Below are positions 8,642-17,117 of a stretch of 64,000 bases of DNA, one piece after another (position 1 is the first letter of the stretch; the number at the start of each line of letters is the position of its first letter). The position numbers and the translations under genes were made by a program. The notes beneath the pieces were generated by a model. The model did not search any database. It was not told the DNA's origin and was given only the letters and a program-made list of their open reading frames with translations. The stretch comes from JAAFHI01 sp039793685. Its GTDB lineage: Bacteria > Acidobacteriota > Blastocatellia > Chloracidobacteriales > Chloracidobacteriaceae. The DNA lies in NCBI GenBank assembly GCA_039793685.1, contig JBDRAL010000086.1, positions 186,001 to 250,000 of the forward strand, written 5' to 3'.

Positions 8642-11600
8642 ATCGGTTGAGTTGGTTCCCTTGCGACTGAAGTGTCCGGTTCAGGCCGACCCAGAAATCG
8701 TCCCCGAGGTTCAGGAACGTTTCCAGTTCGGGTTGAACCGGGACGGCCTCAATTTGCTTTCCATCCTTTGAGGGAATGAACAGGAAGGCCATCCCGACCA
8801 TGTTTTCGGGTTGCGACGCAACCGTGAACGTGGGGGCGAAATTGACCTTCTTCCCATTCTTCAACGAAGCGATGGGGGCGGTGAAGCTCCCGTCCACCCC
8901 GAAGATGGCACGGAAACGACGCAGGCTCGGGAGCGCGATGACGAAGCGGACCGTCACCGACTGGCCGGGCGCGAGCGTCGGCAGGGTCGCCGGCGTCGTC
9001 TGGCCATCCGTGGACTGAATCGAACCGATCAACCCGCCGGACGAGCAGGACGCGCCGTCCGCCGTCAGCAGCCGGAACGGAACCGGCGGAGGCGGCGAAC
9101 CGGCCGCTTCCTGAAGTTCAAGCACCGTAAAGAACGGGTTGTAGATGGTTTGCGAACCGTTGTTCGTCACCAACGCCGTGATGACATAGTCATTCGAGTA
9201 CGACGGCGAACAGGTCGCGGGATTGACCGTCTGCGAAACGACCCCGAAGCTGATGGAACTGTTGACCGGAACCGAAGGATCCTGGTTCACAGTGTAGCTC
9301 TGTCCGCCGATGGTCAGTATCGCCGAGCGGGTGGTTTCGGAAAGGTTCGGACTCACCGAGTAGGTGATCACCTGCGTTCCCGTGCCGCTTCCGGGCGTCA
9401 CGTTCGAAATCCAGGTCGGAATGCCCGACACGCTCCACGCACAACCGGCGTTCGTCGTCAGCGTCACGCTGCCGTTTCCGCCGGAAGCCGGGAAGCTGGC
9501 CGAGGAAGCCGACAACCCATAGCTGCACGCGCCGGTCGTGAAGCTCTGTTCACCGCCCTGAACCGTCCCGAAGGTGTTGGTTCCTTCCGCGATGAAGAAG
9601 TAGGTCACCCCGGAAGCGAGGCCGGAAATGTTGGCGCTGATGGCGGTCGGCGTCGTGCCCGTCACCGGGCTGGGCGTCGCGGCCATCGAGTTCGGGTACG
9701 GACCACCCGCTGTCGTCCCGTAGCGGAACAGAACGGTGGTGCTGTTGCCGTTGGCGTTGACCGTGCCGTTGAGCGTGGCGCTGGCGGGCGTCACGTTCGT
9801 GGCGGCATTGGTCGTCACCGTCGGCTGGCAGCCGGTAATCGGTACATTGAGGTTTCCGTTCGCCGGGCAGCCGCCGAACGTGACCGTCACCGTCAGACCG
9901 ACGGTTCCGGAAGCGCCCGCCGTGTAGGTGATGTTCCGGACGTTGGTCGCCGAGGTGATCGTCCCGTTGGTGATGCCCCAGCTATAGGTCGCGCCCGCGC
10001 CCGCGTCGGGCACGGAGGCCGTGTTTCCGGTCGAAACCGCGCAAACCGGATTCGGAACCGCCGTGATCGTTGCGTCAGGCGTCGGATTGACCGTCACGAC
10101 GGCACTGCCCGTCATGTTTGCCGTGCAGCTCGTCGTCGCGTTGGTCGCGACCACGGTGTAGGTGCCGGCCGTCGTCTGATTGCCAAAGTTCAGGGCTGAC
10201 CCCGTGCCCGCCACCGGACTGCCCACCGGCGATGCGCCGTTGAACAACTGGTAGTTGACACCGGTCTGTGAACCGCTCAAGCCGACCGCGACTCCCGTTC
10301 CACCGGAGCAGAACGAACCGCCGCCGGTCACGCTGAACGCCGTCGGCGTCGGGTTGACCGTCACCACCGCGCTGCCGGTCATGTTGGCCGTGCAGCCGCC
10401 CGTCGTGGCGGTGGCAACCACGGTGTAGGTCCCGGCCGTGGTCTGGTTGCCGAAGTTCAAAGCCGAACCCGTCCCAGCCACCGGGCTACCGACAGGTGAA
10501 GCGCCATTGAACAACTGGTAATTGACGCCGGTTTGCGAACCCGAAAGTCCGACCGCAACGCCGCTGCCGCCGGAGCAGAACGAACCGCCGCCGGTCACGT
10601 TGAACGCCGTCGGCGTCGGATTCACCGTCACGACCGCGCTGCCCGTCATGTTCGCCGTGCAGCTCGTCGTGGCGTTGGTCGCAACGACAGTGTACGTACC
10701 CGCCGCCGTCTGGTTGCCGAAGTTCAAGGCTGAACCCGTGCCCGCCACCGGGCTACCGACGGGAGATGCGCCGTTGAACAACTGGTAGTTGACGCCGGTT
10801 TGCGAACCGCTCAACCCGACCGCGACTCCCGCCCCACCGGAGCAGAACGAACCGCCGCCGGTCACGCTGAACGCCGTCGGCGTCGGATTCACCGTCACGA
10901 CTGCGCTGCCCGTCATGGTCGCCGTGCAGCTCGTGGTGGTGTTGCTCGCGATGACAGTGTACGTGCCCGCCGCCGTCTGATTGCCGAAGTTCAGGGCCGA
11001 ACCCGTGCCCGCAACCGGGCTGCCCACCGGCGACGCGCCGTTGAACAACTGGTAGTTGACGCCGGTCTGCGAACCGCTCAACCCGACCGCGACACCCGTT
11101 CCGCCGGAGCAGAACGAACCGCCGCCGGTCACGGTAAACAACCCGGGCGTCGGATTGATGGTGACTATCGTGCTGCCGGTCATGGTCGCGGTGCAGCTTG
11201 TCGTCGCGTTGGTGGCGACCACCGTGTAGGTACCGGGGCTGGTCTGGTTTCCGAAGTTCAAGGGCGAACCCGTCCCGGCAACCGGGCTGCCGACCGGCGA
11301 CGCGCCATTGAACAACTGGTAATTGACGCCGGTTTGCGAGCCGGACAAGCCGACCGCCACGCCCGGGCCGCCGGAGCAGAACGAACCGCCGCCGGTCACG
11401 TTGAACAAGGTCGGCGTGGGATTGACGTTGACCGTCGCGCTGCCCGTCATGTTGGCCGTGCAGCCGGTTGTCGCATTGGTCGCAACCACCGTGTAGGTGC
11501 CCGGGGTGGTTTGATTTCCGAAGTTCAGGGCTGAACCAGTACCCGCCACCGGGCTGCCCACCGGCGACGCGGCGAGGAACAACTGGTAGTTGACACCGGT

Positions 11601-14420
11601 CTGCGATCCGCTCAGACCGACCGCGACGCCGCTGCCGCCGGAGCAGAACGAACCGCCGCCGGTGACGTTGAACGCCGTCGGGATGGTGCCGATCGTGGCC
11701 GATGAACTCGATATGGCGCTGGGGGCCGTGCAGGTCCCGTTGGTGGCCGTTCCGGCGGCAATGGTGATGCCGAGCGTGCCGCCGCCGCCCACGTTCGAAA
11801 TCGTTACCGTCCTGGTATTCCCCGATCCGGAAATTCCGACCGTGCCCGTGCCGGCGCCGACAAAGGAAACGTTCCCCGCGACGAGGCCGATGCTCGCGGC
11901 ATTGGTATACGTCACGATGAAACTGACCGAACCGCCCGGACAAACCGTCGTCGGGGTCGGCCCACTGATGGAAACCGTGACCGGCGCGCTGACGGTGAAG
12001 GTGGAGCTGGTGGTTGCGGAGGTTGAGTTGACCGAACTGCCGGTCACCACCGCGTCGGCGGCGGTGTTGGCGTTGTTGGTCCCCGCCCCGGCGGGCACCG
12101 TGAACCCGAGCGTCCCGGTTGAAGGAACGCTGATGCCGGTAAAAGAAACCGTCCGGGTCGAACCACTGCCGGTGCTGTTCACCGTGGCGGTCGCGCCGCC
12201 GGTGGCATTCGTCGTGGTCGAATGCGCGATCGTGGTGGCCCCGATGTAGGTTACCGTGTAATCGACCGAGGGATTCGAGGAGGTACACACCGCCCCGGTG
12301 GTCGGCGCCGAAATCTGGACGAACGGAGCAAATTGAACCTCAACCGCGCCAAGGTCGACATTGGGGCTTCCCGAAGTGCCGGTGATGCGCGAGAAATTCG
12401 AACCCCGCTGGTCGGACAGGGTGACGCCCGCCGTGACCGCAAAGGCCGGGAGCACCGCCAGCGCGTTGCTTCCGGCGTTGATGACCGGGCTGCCTCCGCC
12501 GGTCGGGAACAAGGTCTGCGGGCTTCCGGTCGGGGCGCCGTTCAGCGCCAGCGAAGCGCTGATCTGCGGGTCGCCGGGCGTAAAGGCTGGTCCCGAAGCA
12601 GAAACGGTTCCGGTGGTGGTCGAAGTTTCGACGATGTTCGAACCACTCCGGGTCAGATTGACCGTGGCCGTGCCGACGTTGGTCGTAAAGTTGTGGAGAA
12701 CGAGGTCGCTTCCGGTATTGCTGTTGGCCAGTACGGAGTTGGCAATGGTGAGTGACGCCGTGCTGGAAGCTGAGGTGGAAGTCCGGCTGACCGCGCCGAG
12801 ATTGATGCCGAGGTGATAAAGCGCGCCGCCGTTCGCCGAGCCGTTGTCGGTTGAAAGACTGGCCACGGTTCCGGTTCCGCCGACCACGGTATTGCCGGAG
12901 ATTGTGACCTGGGTCAGGGTCAGGGAACCGGAGCGGTTGAAAATGCCGCCGCCGAAACCCGCGCCGCCGCCCGCGCCGCCGGTCGAGAACGCCGCGCCGC
13001 CGTTTCCGCCCTGCGCGCCGTTTCCGAAAATGGTGACGTTGAAGGCGTTGACCGTACCGGCGTCGTTGAAGATCGCGCCGCCAAGCCCCGCGCCGCCGCC
13101 GCCGCTGAAGGAATTCGAGGTGCTGACGCCGCCGCCGAACCCGCCGGGCTGGGAACCGGAAGCCACCGCGCCGCCGCCGCCGCCGCCGAAGCCGAGGTCG
13201 CCGGTGGGGTTCGACCCGCCGGAGCCGGAAGCGCCACCGAAACCGCCGCGGCTGTTGGCGACGCAATTACCGCCGCCGCCGCCGAAGCCACCCTGCGAAT
13301 CGGTGTTGCCCCCGCCCGCGCCGCCGCCAATGCCGCCCGCGCCGCCCGGGACGGATGAACTGGACCCGTTTCCGCCGCCGCCGCCGCCGAGATTGCCGGC
13401 CGCGCCGCCGTTGCCACCGTTTCCGCCGTTTCCGCCGCTGCCGCCGCCAACGCCCCCGGTGGTCGTTGAAGTCGGCGAGCCTCCGTTATTGGCCGTGTCG
13501 CCGGGAAGCGTCGTCTGGCTGATGCCGCCGCCACCCGAGCCGCCAGTGCTGGTGCCGGTCAGCACGCCGCCGTTGCCGCCCATGCCGCCGCCGCCGCCGC
13601 TGCGGCTGAAAACGCCGCCCGCGCCACTGGTCGCGGAGGCGCCGTTGCCGCCCATGCCGCCGCCGCCCGCGCTTTCGACCGAGATGCCGTCGTCGCTTCC
13701 GCCATCACCGCCGCGGGCGGTGTTGCCGGAGAGTGTCACGCGGTACATGTTCAGTGTTCCCTGATTGTAGATCGCGCCACCCGCGCCGAGGCCGCCCCCG
13801 CCGCCGCTGAGGGCGCCGCCGTCGCCGCCCCGCGCGAACCCGTTGGAAACGGTCACATTGATGAGCGTGAGCGTTCCCGTACCGCTCGGGCCGACGCTGG
13901 CATTGCCGCCCGAAATGTAAAAAAGACGATAATTCGAAGCGCCGGTGCGCCGGATGGTCGCGCCGTTTCCATTGTTGCGAATCGTGATGTCGCTCCGGAT
14001 CGGCGGCAGGCCGGTCGGGCCGTACCAGAAGTTGTTGATCGTGCTGACGTCGAAGTTTCCGTCCGCCAGCACGATGGTGTTCGCCCCGTTGTAAGGCGCA
14101 ACCTGTCCATTACAATTGTTGATTTCGGCGATGAGCTGGGCGGTCGTGGTGACGTTCACCGTTGTGCCCAGACGAACCGGCCCGGCTTCCTCGCCGGGCT
14201 TGGTATCGTCTCCTTTGGCCGGTTCTGAAAATGTTTCTGGTTGAATCGTGGCGGAAGTTGCCGCCGGATGTGAAATCTGGGTACGAGTTCGGGTGATTTC
14301 GGACTGCGCCTGCACGGTCTTGACGCTGGTCGGCGGAAACACGAACCAGAGCGTCGCGATGAGCGCCGAAACCGCCACGGCCAGGCTGGATACCTGGCGG
14401 ATGGAATTCGGAAGTTTCAT
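8640..14420 (-). CDS. Giant secreted multidomain surface protein (glycine-rich, six Ig-like repeats, BACON-like domain)
   Basis: The 1926-residue protein begins with a signal or anchor segment (about residues 8-30). Residues 60-110 are followed by a beta-helix-like part (NITIRNNGNGATIRR and LTLINVTVSNG) rich in Gly-Gly runs to about 500. Ig-like segments follow (about 700-910), then six tandem 89-residue repeats (about 912-1445), each with a GGGSFCSGG start and an MTGS-VVTVNP end. A fibronectin-III-like domain (about 1530-1628) and a BACON-like domain (about 1630-1710, CAWSVSGIPTWIS) come next, then a unique tail. The ATG at 14420 has AAGGAA 5 bases upstream. No autotransporter or sorting domain was recognised. 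The role is probably adhesion or surface structure (inference). Confidence 0.8.
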   Translation of the reverse strand: MKLPNSIRQVSSLAVAVSALIATLWFVFPPTSVKTVQAQSEITRTRTQISHPAATSATIQPETFSEPAKGDDTKPGEEAGPVRLGTTVNVTTTAQLIAEINNCNGQVAPYNGANTIVLADGNFDVSTINNFWYGPTGLPPIRSDITIRNNGNGATIRRTGASNYRLFYISGGNASVGPSGTGTLTLINVTVSNGFARGGDGGALSGGGGGLGAGGAIYNQGTLNMYRVTLSGNTARGGDGGSDDGISVESAGGGGMGGNGASATSGAGGVFSRSGGGGGMGGNGGVLTGTSTGGSGGGGISQTTLPGDTANNGGSPTSTTTGGVGGGSGGNGGNGGNGGAAGNLGGGGGGNGSSSSVPGGAGGIGGGAGGGNTDSQGGFGGGGGNCVANSRGGFGGASGSGGSNPTGDLGFGGGGGGAVASGSQPGGFGGGVSTSNSFSGGGGAGLGGAIFNDAGTVNAFNVTIFGNGAQGGNGGAAFSTGGAGGGAGFGGGIFNRSGSLTLTQVTISGNTVVGGTGTVASLSTDNGSANGGALYHLGINLGAVSRTSTSASSTASLTIANSVLANSNTGSDLVLHNFTTNVGTATVNLTRSGSNIVETSTTTGTVSASGPAFTPGDPQISASLALNGAPTGSPQTLFPTGGGSPVINAGSNALAVLPAFAVTAGVTLSDQRGSNFSRITGTSGSPNVDLGAVEVQFAPFVQISAPTTGAVCTSSNPSVDYTVTYIGATTIAHSTTTNATGGATATVNSTGSGSTRTVSFTGISVPSTGTLGFTVPAGAGTNNANTAADAVVTGSSVNSTSATTSSTFTVSAPVTVSISGPTPTTVCPGGSVSFIVTYTNAASIGLVAGNVSFVGAGTGTVGISGSGNTRTVTISNVGGGGTLGITIAAGTATNGTCTAPSAISSSSATIGTIPTAFNVTGGGSFCSGGSGVAVGLSGSQTGVNYQLFLAASPVGSPVAGTGSALNFGNQTTPGTYTVVATNATTGCTANMTGSATVNVNPTPTLFNVTGGGSFCSGGPGVAVGLSGSQTGVNYQLFNGASPVGSPVAGTGSPLNFGNQTSPGTYTVVATNATTSCTATMTGSTIVTINPTPGLFTVTGGGSFCSGGTGVAVGLSGSQTGVNYQLFNGASPVGSPVAGTGSALNFGNQTAAGTYTVIASNTTTSCTATMTGSAVVTVNPTPTAFSVTGGGSFCSGGAGVAVGLSGSQTGVNYQLFNGASPVGSPVAGTGSALNFGNQTAAGTYTVVATNATTSCTANMTGSAVVTVNPTPTAFNVTGGGSFCSGGSGVAVGLSGSQTGVNYQLFNGASPVGSPVAGTGSALNFGNQTTAGTYTVVATATTGGCTANMTGSAVVTVNPTPTAFSVTGGGSFCSGGTGVAVGLSGSQTGVNYQLFNGASPVGSPVAGTGSALNFGNQTTAGTYTVVATNATTSCTANMTGSAVVTVNPTPDATITAVPNPVCAVSTGNTASVPDAGAGATYSWGITNGTITSATNVRNITYTAGASGTVGLTVTVTFGGCPANGNLNVPITGCQPTVTTNAATNVTPASATLNGTVNANGNSTTVLFRYGTTAGGPYPNSMAATPSPVTGTTPTAISANISGLASGVTYFFIAEGTNTFGTVQGGEQSFTTGACSYGLSASSASFPASGGNGSVTLTTNAGCAWSVSGIPTWISNVTPGSGTGTQVITYSVSPNLSETTRSAILTIGGQSYTVNQDPSVPVNSSISFGVVSQTVNPATCSPSYSNDYVITALVTNNGSQTIYNPFFTVLELQEAAGSPPPPVPFRLLTADGASCSSGGLIGSIQSTDGQTTPATLPTLAPGQSVTVRFVIALPSLRRFRAIFGVDGSFTAPIASLKNGKKVNFAPTFTVASQPENMVGMAFLFIPSKDGKQIEAVPVQPELETFLNLGDDFWVGLNRTLQSQGNQLNR
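10084..11685 (-). repeat. Six tandem 267-bp coding repeats
   Basis: The same landmark (GAGCAGAACG on the plus strand) recurs at 10306, 10573, 10840, 11107, 11374 and 11641, always exactly 267 bases apart. This gives six 89-codon copies without any indel. Most copies differ only by scattered third-position and a few amino-acid changes. The first-translated copy (near 11641) is the most divergent (LAASPVG instead of NGASPVG). Confidence 0.95.
12930..13850 (-). repeat. Glycine-rich low-complexity coding segment
   Basis: On the coding strand this is nearly continuous GGC/GGN codons, giving runs such as GGGGGAGLGG and GGNGGNGG. It is within the giant secreted protein and of very high GC. Proline-rich and arginine-rich open frames in the other five frames here are shadows of this composition. 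Confidence 0.9.
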
Positions 14421-14509
14421 ATCGGTTCCTTGGCGGTCACGGAGGGGCATCGAACGTGACCAATGTGGCGCGGGACTGGATTTTTACAACCCGAGTCCCG
14501 CAACCGGTT

Positions 14510-15037
14510 TTATCCACGCGGCGGGAAAATTCCCTGCAACGCGATGATGAAGTTGATCCCCAGATAGGGAGGCATGTTGTTGTGCGGAAGGCTGCCGCCC
14601 ACGACCTGAAGGGCGGTTGGCGCCATCATGGCACCATTTCCGGGGGCCGTATAGGTATTTAACGCCTGCGTCCGGCTGCCGCCCTTGCCCCAGAAGGCGT
14701 TGGCTGGAGAAACCTGGGTGGCGTCGGTTCTGGCCGAGGGGGCGTGGGTGTGCGACGGGATTTCAGTCACCAGCAGGGTCACGGATGTTACCCCAGTCAT
14801 TTCGCCCTGAACGTAGTCGGAAAGACCCGGCCCCTGTCCCCACATGATCGGGGTGCTCCCCTGAAGATTGGGAAGGGCGAAGGTCGATTGACCATTTCCG
14901 CCGTACATCGTTCCGAGCAGCGAGAACAAAGCCGTGTTCTGCGAAATCGGCAAAATCTGGCCCGCGCAAAAGGCCCAGCCGGTGGGCGCGAAGTTGAATC
15001 CGGCCATGCGGATTTCAGCGACAAATTGGTCTGCCAT
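14510..15037 (-). CDS. Phage tail-collar-domain (MdpB-like) protein 1
   Basis: The 175-residue protein has the tail-collar signature: FVAEIRMAGFNFAP, GWAFCAGQILPISQN and LLGTMYGGNGQSTFALPNL near the N-terminus, and PHNNMPPYLGINFIIALQGIFP at the end. Such domains form trimeric fibre tips in phages and also occur as stand-alone microcystin-dependent-protein-like (MdpB) genes. GGAG precedes the ATG at 15037. It is the last of three related genes in a row, and no tube, sheath, baseplate or capsid gene is near, so it is not an obvious prophage part. An 8-bp inverted repeat (GCGGGACT/AGTCCCGC) lies in the gap to the next gene. Function unknown. Confidence 0.85.
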   Translation of the reverse strand: MADQFVAEIRMAGFNFAPTGWAFCAGQILPISQNTALFSLLGTMYGGNGQSTFALPNLQGSTPIMWGQGPGLSDYVQGEMTGVTSVTLLVTEIPSHTHAPSARTDATQVSPANAFWGKGGSRTQALNTYTAPGNGAMMAPTALQVVGGSLPHNNMPPYLGINFIIALQGIFPPRG

Positions 15038-15065
15038 GAATTTCTCCTCTTTTATTCGGGTCCGT

Positions 15066-15566
15066 TTAGTTCTGGCTGGGGAAAATGCCCTGAAGCGCAA
15101 TGCACAGGTTCAGCACGAGGTACGGCGACATGTTCGGGTGAGGCTGGTTTCCACCGACGCTCCCCATGGCCCCCGGCGCCATGGGCGTGTCGGGACTCTG
15201 GGTGGAAAAGGGGTTGGTCGTCGAATTCGCCCAGACGGTGCCGGTCGGGTCATTCGTCGTCGCGCTGTTGTTGGAGGCGATCACCGGGTGCGTATGCGCC
15301 GGAAGGTTCGTGAGGGTCAGCGTTACGTTTTCGGACCCGCCACGTTCGCCGAGGGAAAACGTCGTGCCGTAACCGAACGGCATGCGGCTCCGGAAATCAG
15401 GAAGGCCGAAATTCGTCGTCCCGTTCCCGCCGTAGGTCGTTCCCAGCAGGGCAAACAGGGCCTGGTTCTGGTTGATGGGAAGCAACTGGCCATTGCATTG
15501 CGCCCAGCCGCGGGGCGCGAAATTGAAGGAAAAAATTCTGATTTCCGCCAAAAAGGGTTGTGCCAT
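15066..15566 (-). CDS. Phage tail-collar-domain (MdpB-like) protein 2
   Basis: This 166-residue paralogue of its two neighbours shares FLAEIRIFSFNFAPRGWA, CNGQLLPINQN, LLGTTYGGNGTTNFGLPD and the C-terminal PHPNMSPYLVLNLCIALQG. The middle region (about residues 75-135) differs from the paralogues, as expected for the exposed, binding part of a fibre tip (inference). CGGAG lies about 11 bases before the ATG. It starts 87 bases after the third paralogue ends and stops 28 bases before the first begins, so the three probably form one transcript. Confidence 0.85.
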   Translation of the reverse strand: MAQPFLAEIRIFSFNFAPRGWAQCNGQLLPINQNQALFALLGTTYGGNGTTNFGLPDFRSRMPFGYGTTFSLGERGGSENVTLTLTNLPAHTHPVIASNNSATTNDPTGTVWANSTTNPFSTQSPDTPMAPGAMGSVGGNQPHPNMSPYLVLNLCIALQGIFPSQN

Positions 15567-15653
15567 GATCTTTTTTTCTCCGTGAACCGACGAGAGTGAC
15601 CGTCGGGAAAAAGAACCGATTCAAGTTCCGTGTGCGATTTTTCCTTCAGTTTT

Positions 15654-16178
15654 TTAAGTGGGAGACGGAAAGACGCCGAACAGCGAGATGATGAAGCTGA
15701 TGGCCAGAACCGGCGGCATGTTTTCGTGGGGCTGGTTGCCCCCGGCGGGCTGGATCGCGTTGGCGGCGATGGCGGCGGCTCCGGTGGCGGTCTGCGAGTA
15801 GTAATTCTGCCCCGAGTTCAGGCTCGACCAGTAGGCATTCTGCGGACTCGGCGAGTTGCCGCCGCTGCTCACGGCCAGCGGAACGTGGGAGTGCGCGGGC
15901 ATCTGGTTGGTCAGGAGCGTGACCTGTTCGACGCCGCCGCTTTGCCCGATGACGTAGGTCGAAAGGCCGGGACCGGTCCCCTGATGAATCATCGCGCGGC
16001 CCCGCAGGTCGGGAACGGCGAACGTGGACTGCCCGTCGCCGCCGTAGGTGGTCCCGATGAGGTTGAACAGGGTTTCATATTCGGAAATCGGGAGAATCTG
16101 CCCGTTGCAGAACGCCCACCCGAGCGGGGCGAAGTTGCCGCCGAACATCCGTATTTCACCGACGTATGGTTGACCCAT
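15654..16178 (-). CDS. Phage tail-collar-domain (MdpB-like) protein 3
   Basis: This 174-residue protein is first in the row of three collar genes on this strand. It has YVGEIRMFGGNFAPLGWAF, CNGQILPISEYETLF and GTTYGGDGQSTFAVPDLRG, then a variable middle rich in Ser/Asn/Gln and the conserved end PHENMPPVLAISFIISLFG. AAAGGA lies about 9 bases before the ATG. Directly upstream on the same strand is a GNAT acetyltransferase gene (48-base gap). Together with the DUF6916-like and lipase genes this looks like an operon read from 18056 down to 14510. Confidence 0.85.
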   Translation of the reverse strand: MGQPYVGEIRMFGGNFAPLGWAFCNGQILPISEYETLFNLIGTTYGGDGQSTFAVPDLRGRAMIHQGTGPGLSTYVIGQSGGVEQVTLLTNQMPAHSHVPLAVSSGGNSPSPQNAYWSSLNSGQNYYSQTATGAAAIAANAIQPAGGNQPHENMPPVLAISFIISLFGVFPSPT

Positions 16179-16225
16179 TTTTATTTCCTTTCACGGTTGT
16201 GGGTAAGAAACGGCGTGGAAGCCGT

Positions 16226-16732
16226 TCAGGGTTTGACGGCCGGTCGTTCAAGCCGACGATGGATTCCGGATTCGGATACGGCGACGAACCCGAAGTTTTC
16301 AAAGAAACGCTGCGAACGAGGACTGAATGTTTCGACGTAAACGCTCAGTGTTTTCCCCTTCTCGTCCGCTTCCGAAACCAGGTTTTCCAGAAGCAGGCCA
16401 CCGATGCCGTGGCAGCGGAAGGCGGGCAGGATGGTGACATCGAGAATGTGGTGAAATTCCTCGCCCCGGTTGAAATAAAGCCGCCCCACCCGCCGGTCCC
16501 CGAACAGAATGACCGAGTGTTCGCCAGTTGGGTACTTTTCCCGGTAATGGGCAAGCTGGGCGGTGAACTGGTGCTGGATGAACGCCGCCTTCATCGCGGC
16601 GTCCCACGGGACCATCGCCAGTTCGGCCTCGCGGGTGGAGGCATAAACGTCACGCAGGAAGGCTTCGTCCTCGGGCGTGATCGGACGCAGGAGCAGGGCC
16701 AGGGCGGAAGCCGCCGCCGGTTGAGTGGTCAT
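16226..16732 (-). CDS. GNAT-family N-acetyltransferase 1 (collar cluster)
   Basis: The 168-residue protein has the GNAT acetyl-CoA-binding region: LDVTILPAFRCHGIGGLLL (about 111-129, with the Q/RxxGxG/A-type loop as RCHGIG) and a C-terminal FFENFGFVAVSESG. It resembles the GNAT at 19038-19526 in layout: an FLRDVYASTR-type N-terminus, an EHSVI strand, and a VGRLYFNR strand. Its start overlaps the DUF6916-like stop (ATGA, 16729-16732), so the two are coupled. Acetylation of a neighbouring protein is one possibility; the substrate is unknown. Confidence 0.85.
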   Translation of the reverse strand: MTTQPAAASALALLLRPITPEDEAFLRDVYASTREAELAMVPWDAAMKAAFIQHQFTAQLAHYREKYPTGEHSVILFGDRRVGRLYFNRGEEFHHILDVTILPAFRCHGIGGLLLENLVSEADEKGKTLSVYVETFSPRSQRFFENFGFVAVSESGIHRRLERPAVKP

Positions 16733-17052
16733 TCGCTTGCCCCTCCCTTGGCCGAGTCAATCAGAAGGTTGAAAAAGGCTTCGTATTCATAGGCTTCCGC
16801 GGTCATCCCGATTGGCACGAGGAAAATCTCCGCCGTTCCGAATCCGGGATTCGACAGCGGATAAGTTCCCTGCGGCACGAAGGCGTCGCGCGGTCCGGTG
16901 AAATGAACCGAAAATTGCCGCTGATGGCTGGAACGGCTCACCTCGGTGGCGGACACGAGGGTCAGGCCGACCGCGAGATCGGGTCCGAGCGGGCAGGTGA
17001 AGACGGCGTTCTGGTGAGGAAGAAAGGATTCGAGATCGAGTTGTTCCGACAT
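16729..17052 (-). CDS. DUF6916-like protein 1
   Basis: This 107-residue cytosolic-looking protein has no signal peptide. It shares with the protein at 18485-18949 the sequence pattern F-V-H/L-F/T..., PQGTYPL, and IFLVPIG (here 63-88), so both belong to one small beta-rich family that I match to DUF6916 with moderate confidence. The start is coupled to nothing visible upstream (65-base gap from the lipase), but its end overlaps the GNAT start by ATGA. No catalytic residues are evident. In this setting it may be a structural partner of the collar proteins (inference). Confidence 0.65.
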   Translation of the reverse strand: MSEQLDLESFLPHQNAVFTCPLGPDLAVGLTLVSATEVSRSSHQRQFSVHFTGPRDAFVPQGTYPLSNPGFGTAEIFLVPIGMTAEAYEYEAFFNLLIDSAKGGASE

Positions 17053-17117
17053 GGTTGGTTGCCGTGACGATGAATTGACCGGAGGCTTCGCGATGCCCTC
17101 CGGCGCCGGGATGAGGT

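Noticed and set aside
10084..11685. Possible CRISPR-like or transposon array
   Set aside because: The 267-base repeats are in frame, without spacers, and are part of one protein gene.
12844..13764. Proline-rich plus-strand open frame
   Set aside because: It mirrors the Gly-rich coding strand of the giant protein and has no signal peptide or ribosome binding site.
14510..16178. Prophage or contractile-injection system remnant
   Set aside because: Only collar-domain proteins are present; tube, sheath, baseplate, capsid, portal and integrase genes were not found.
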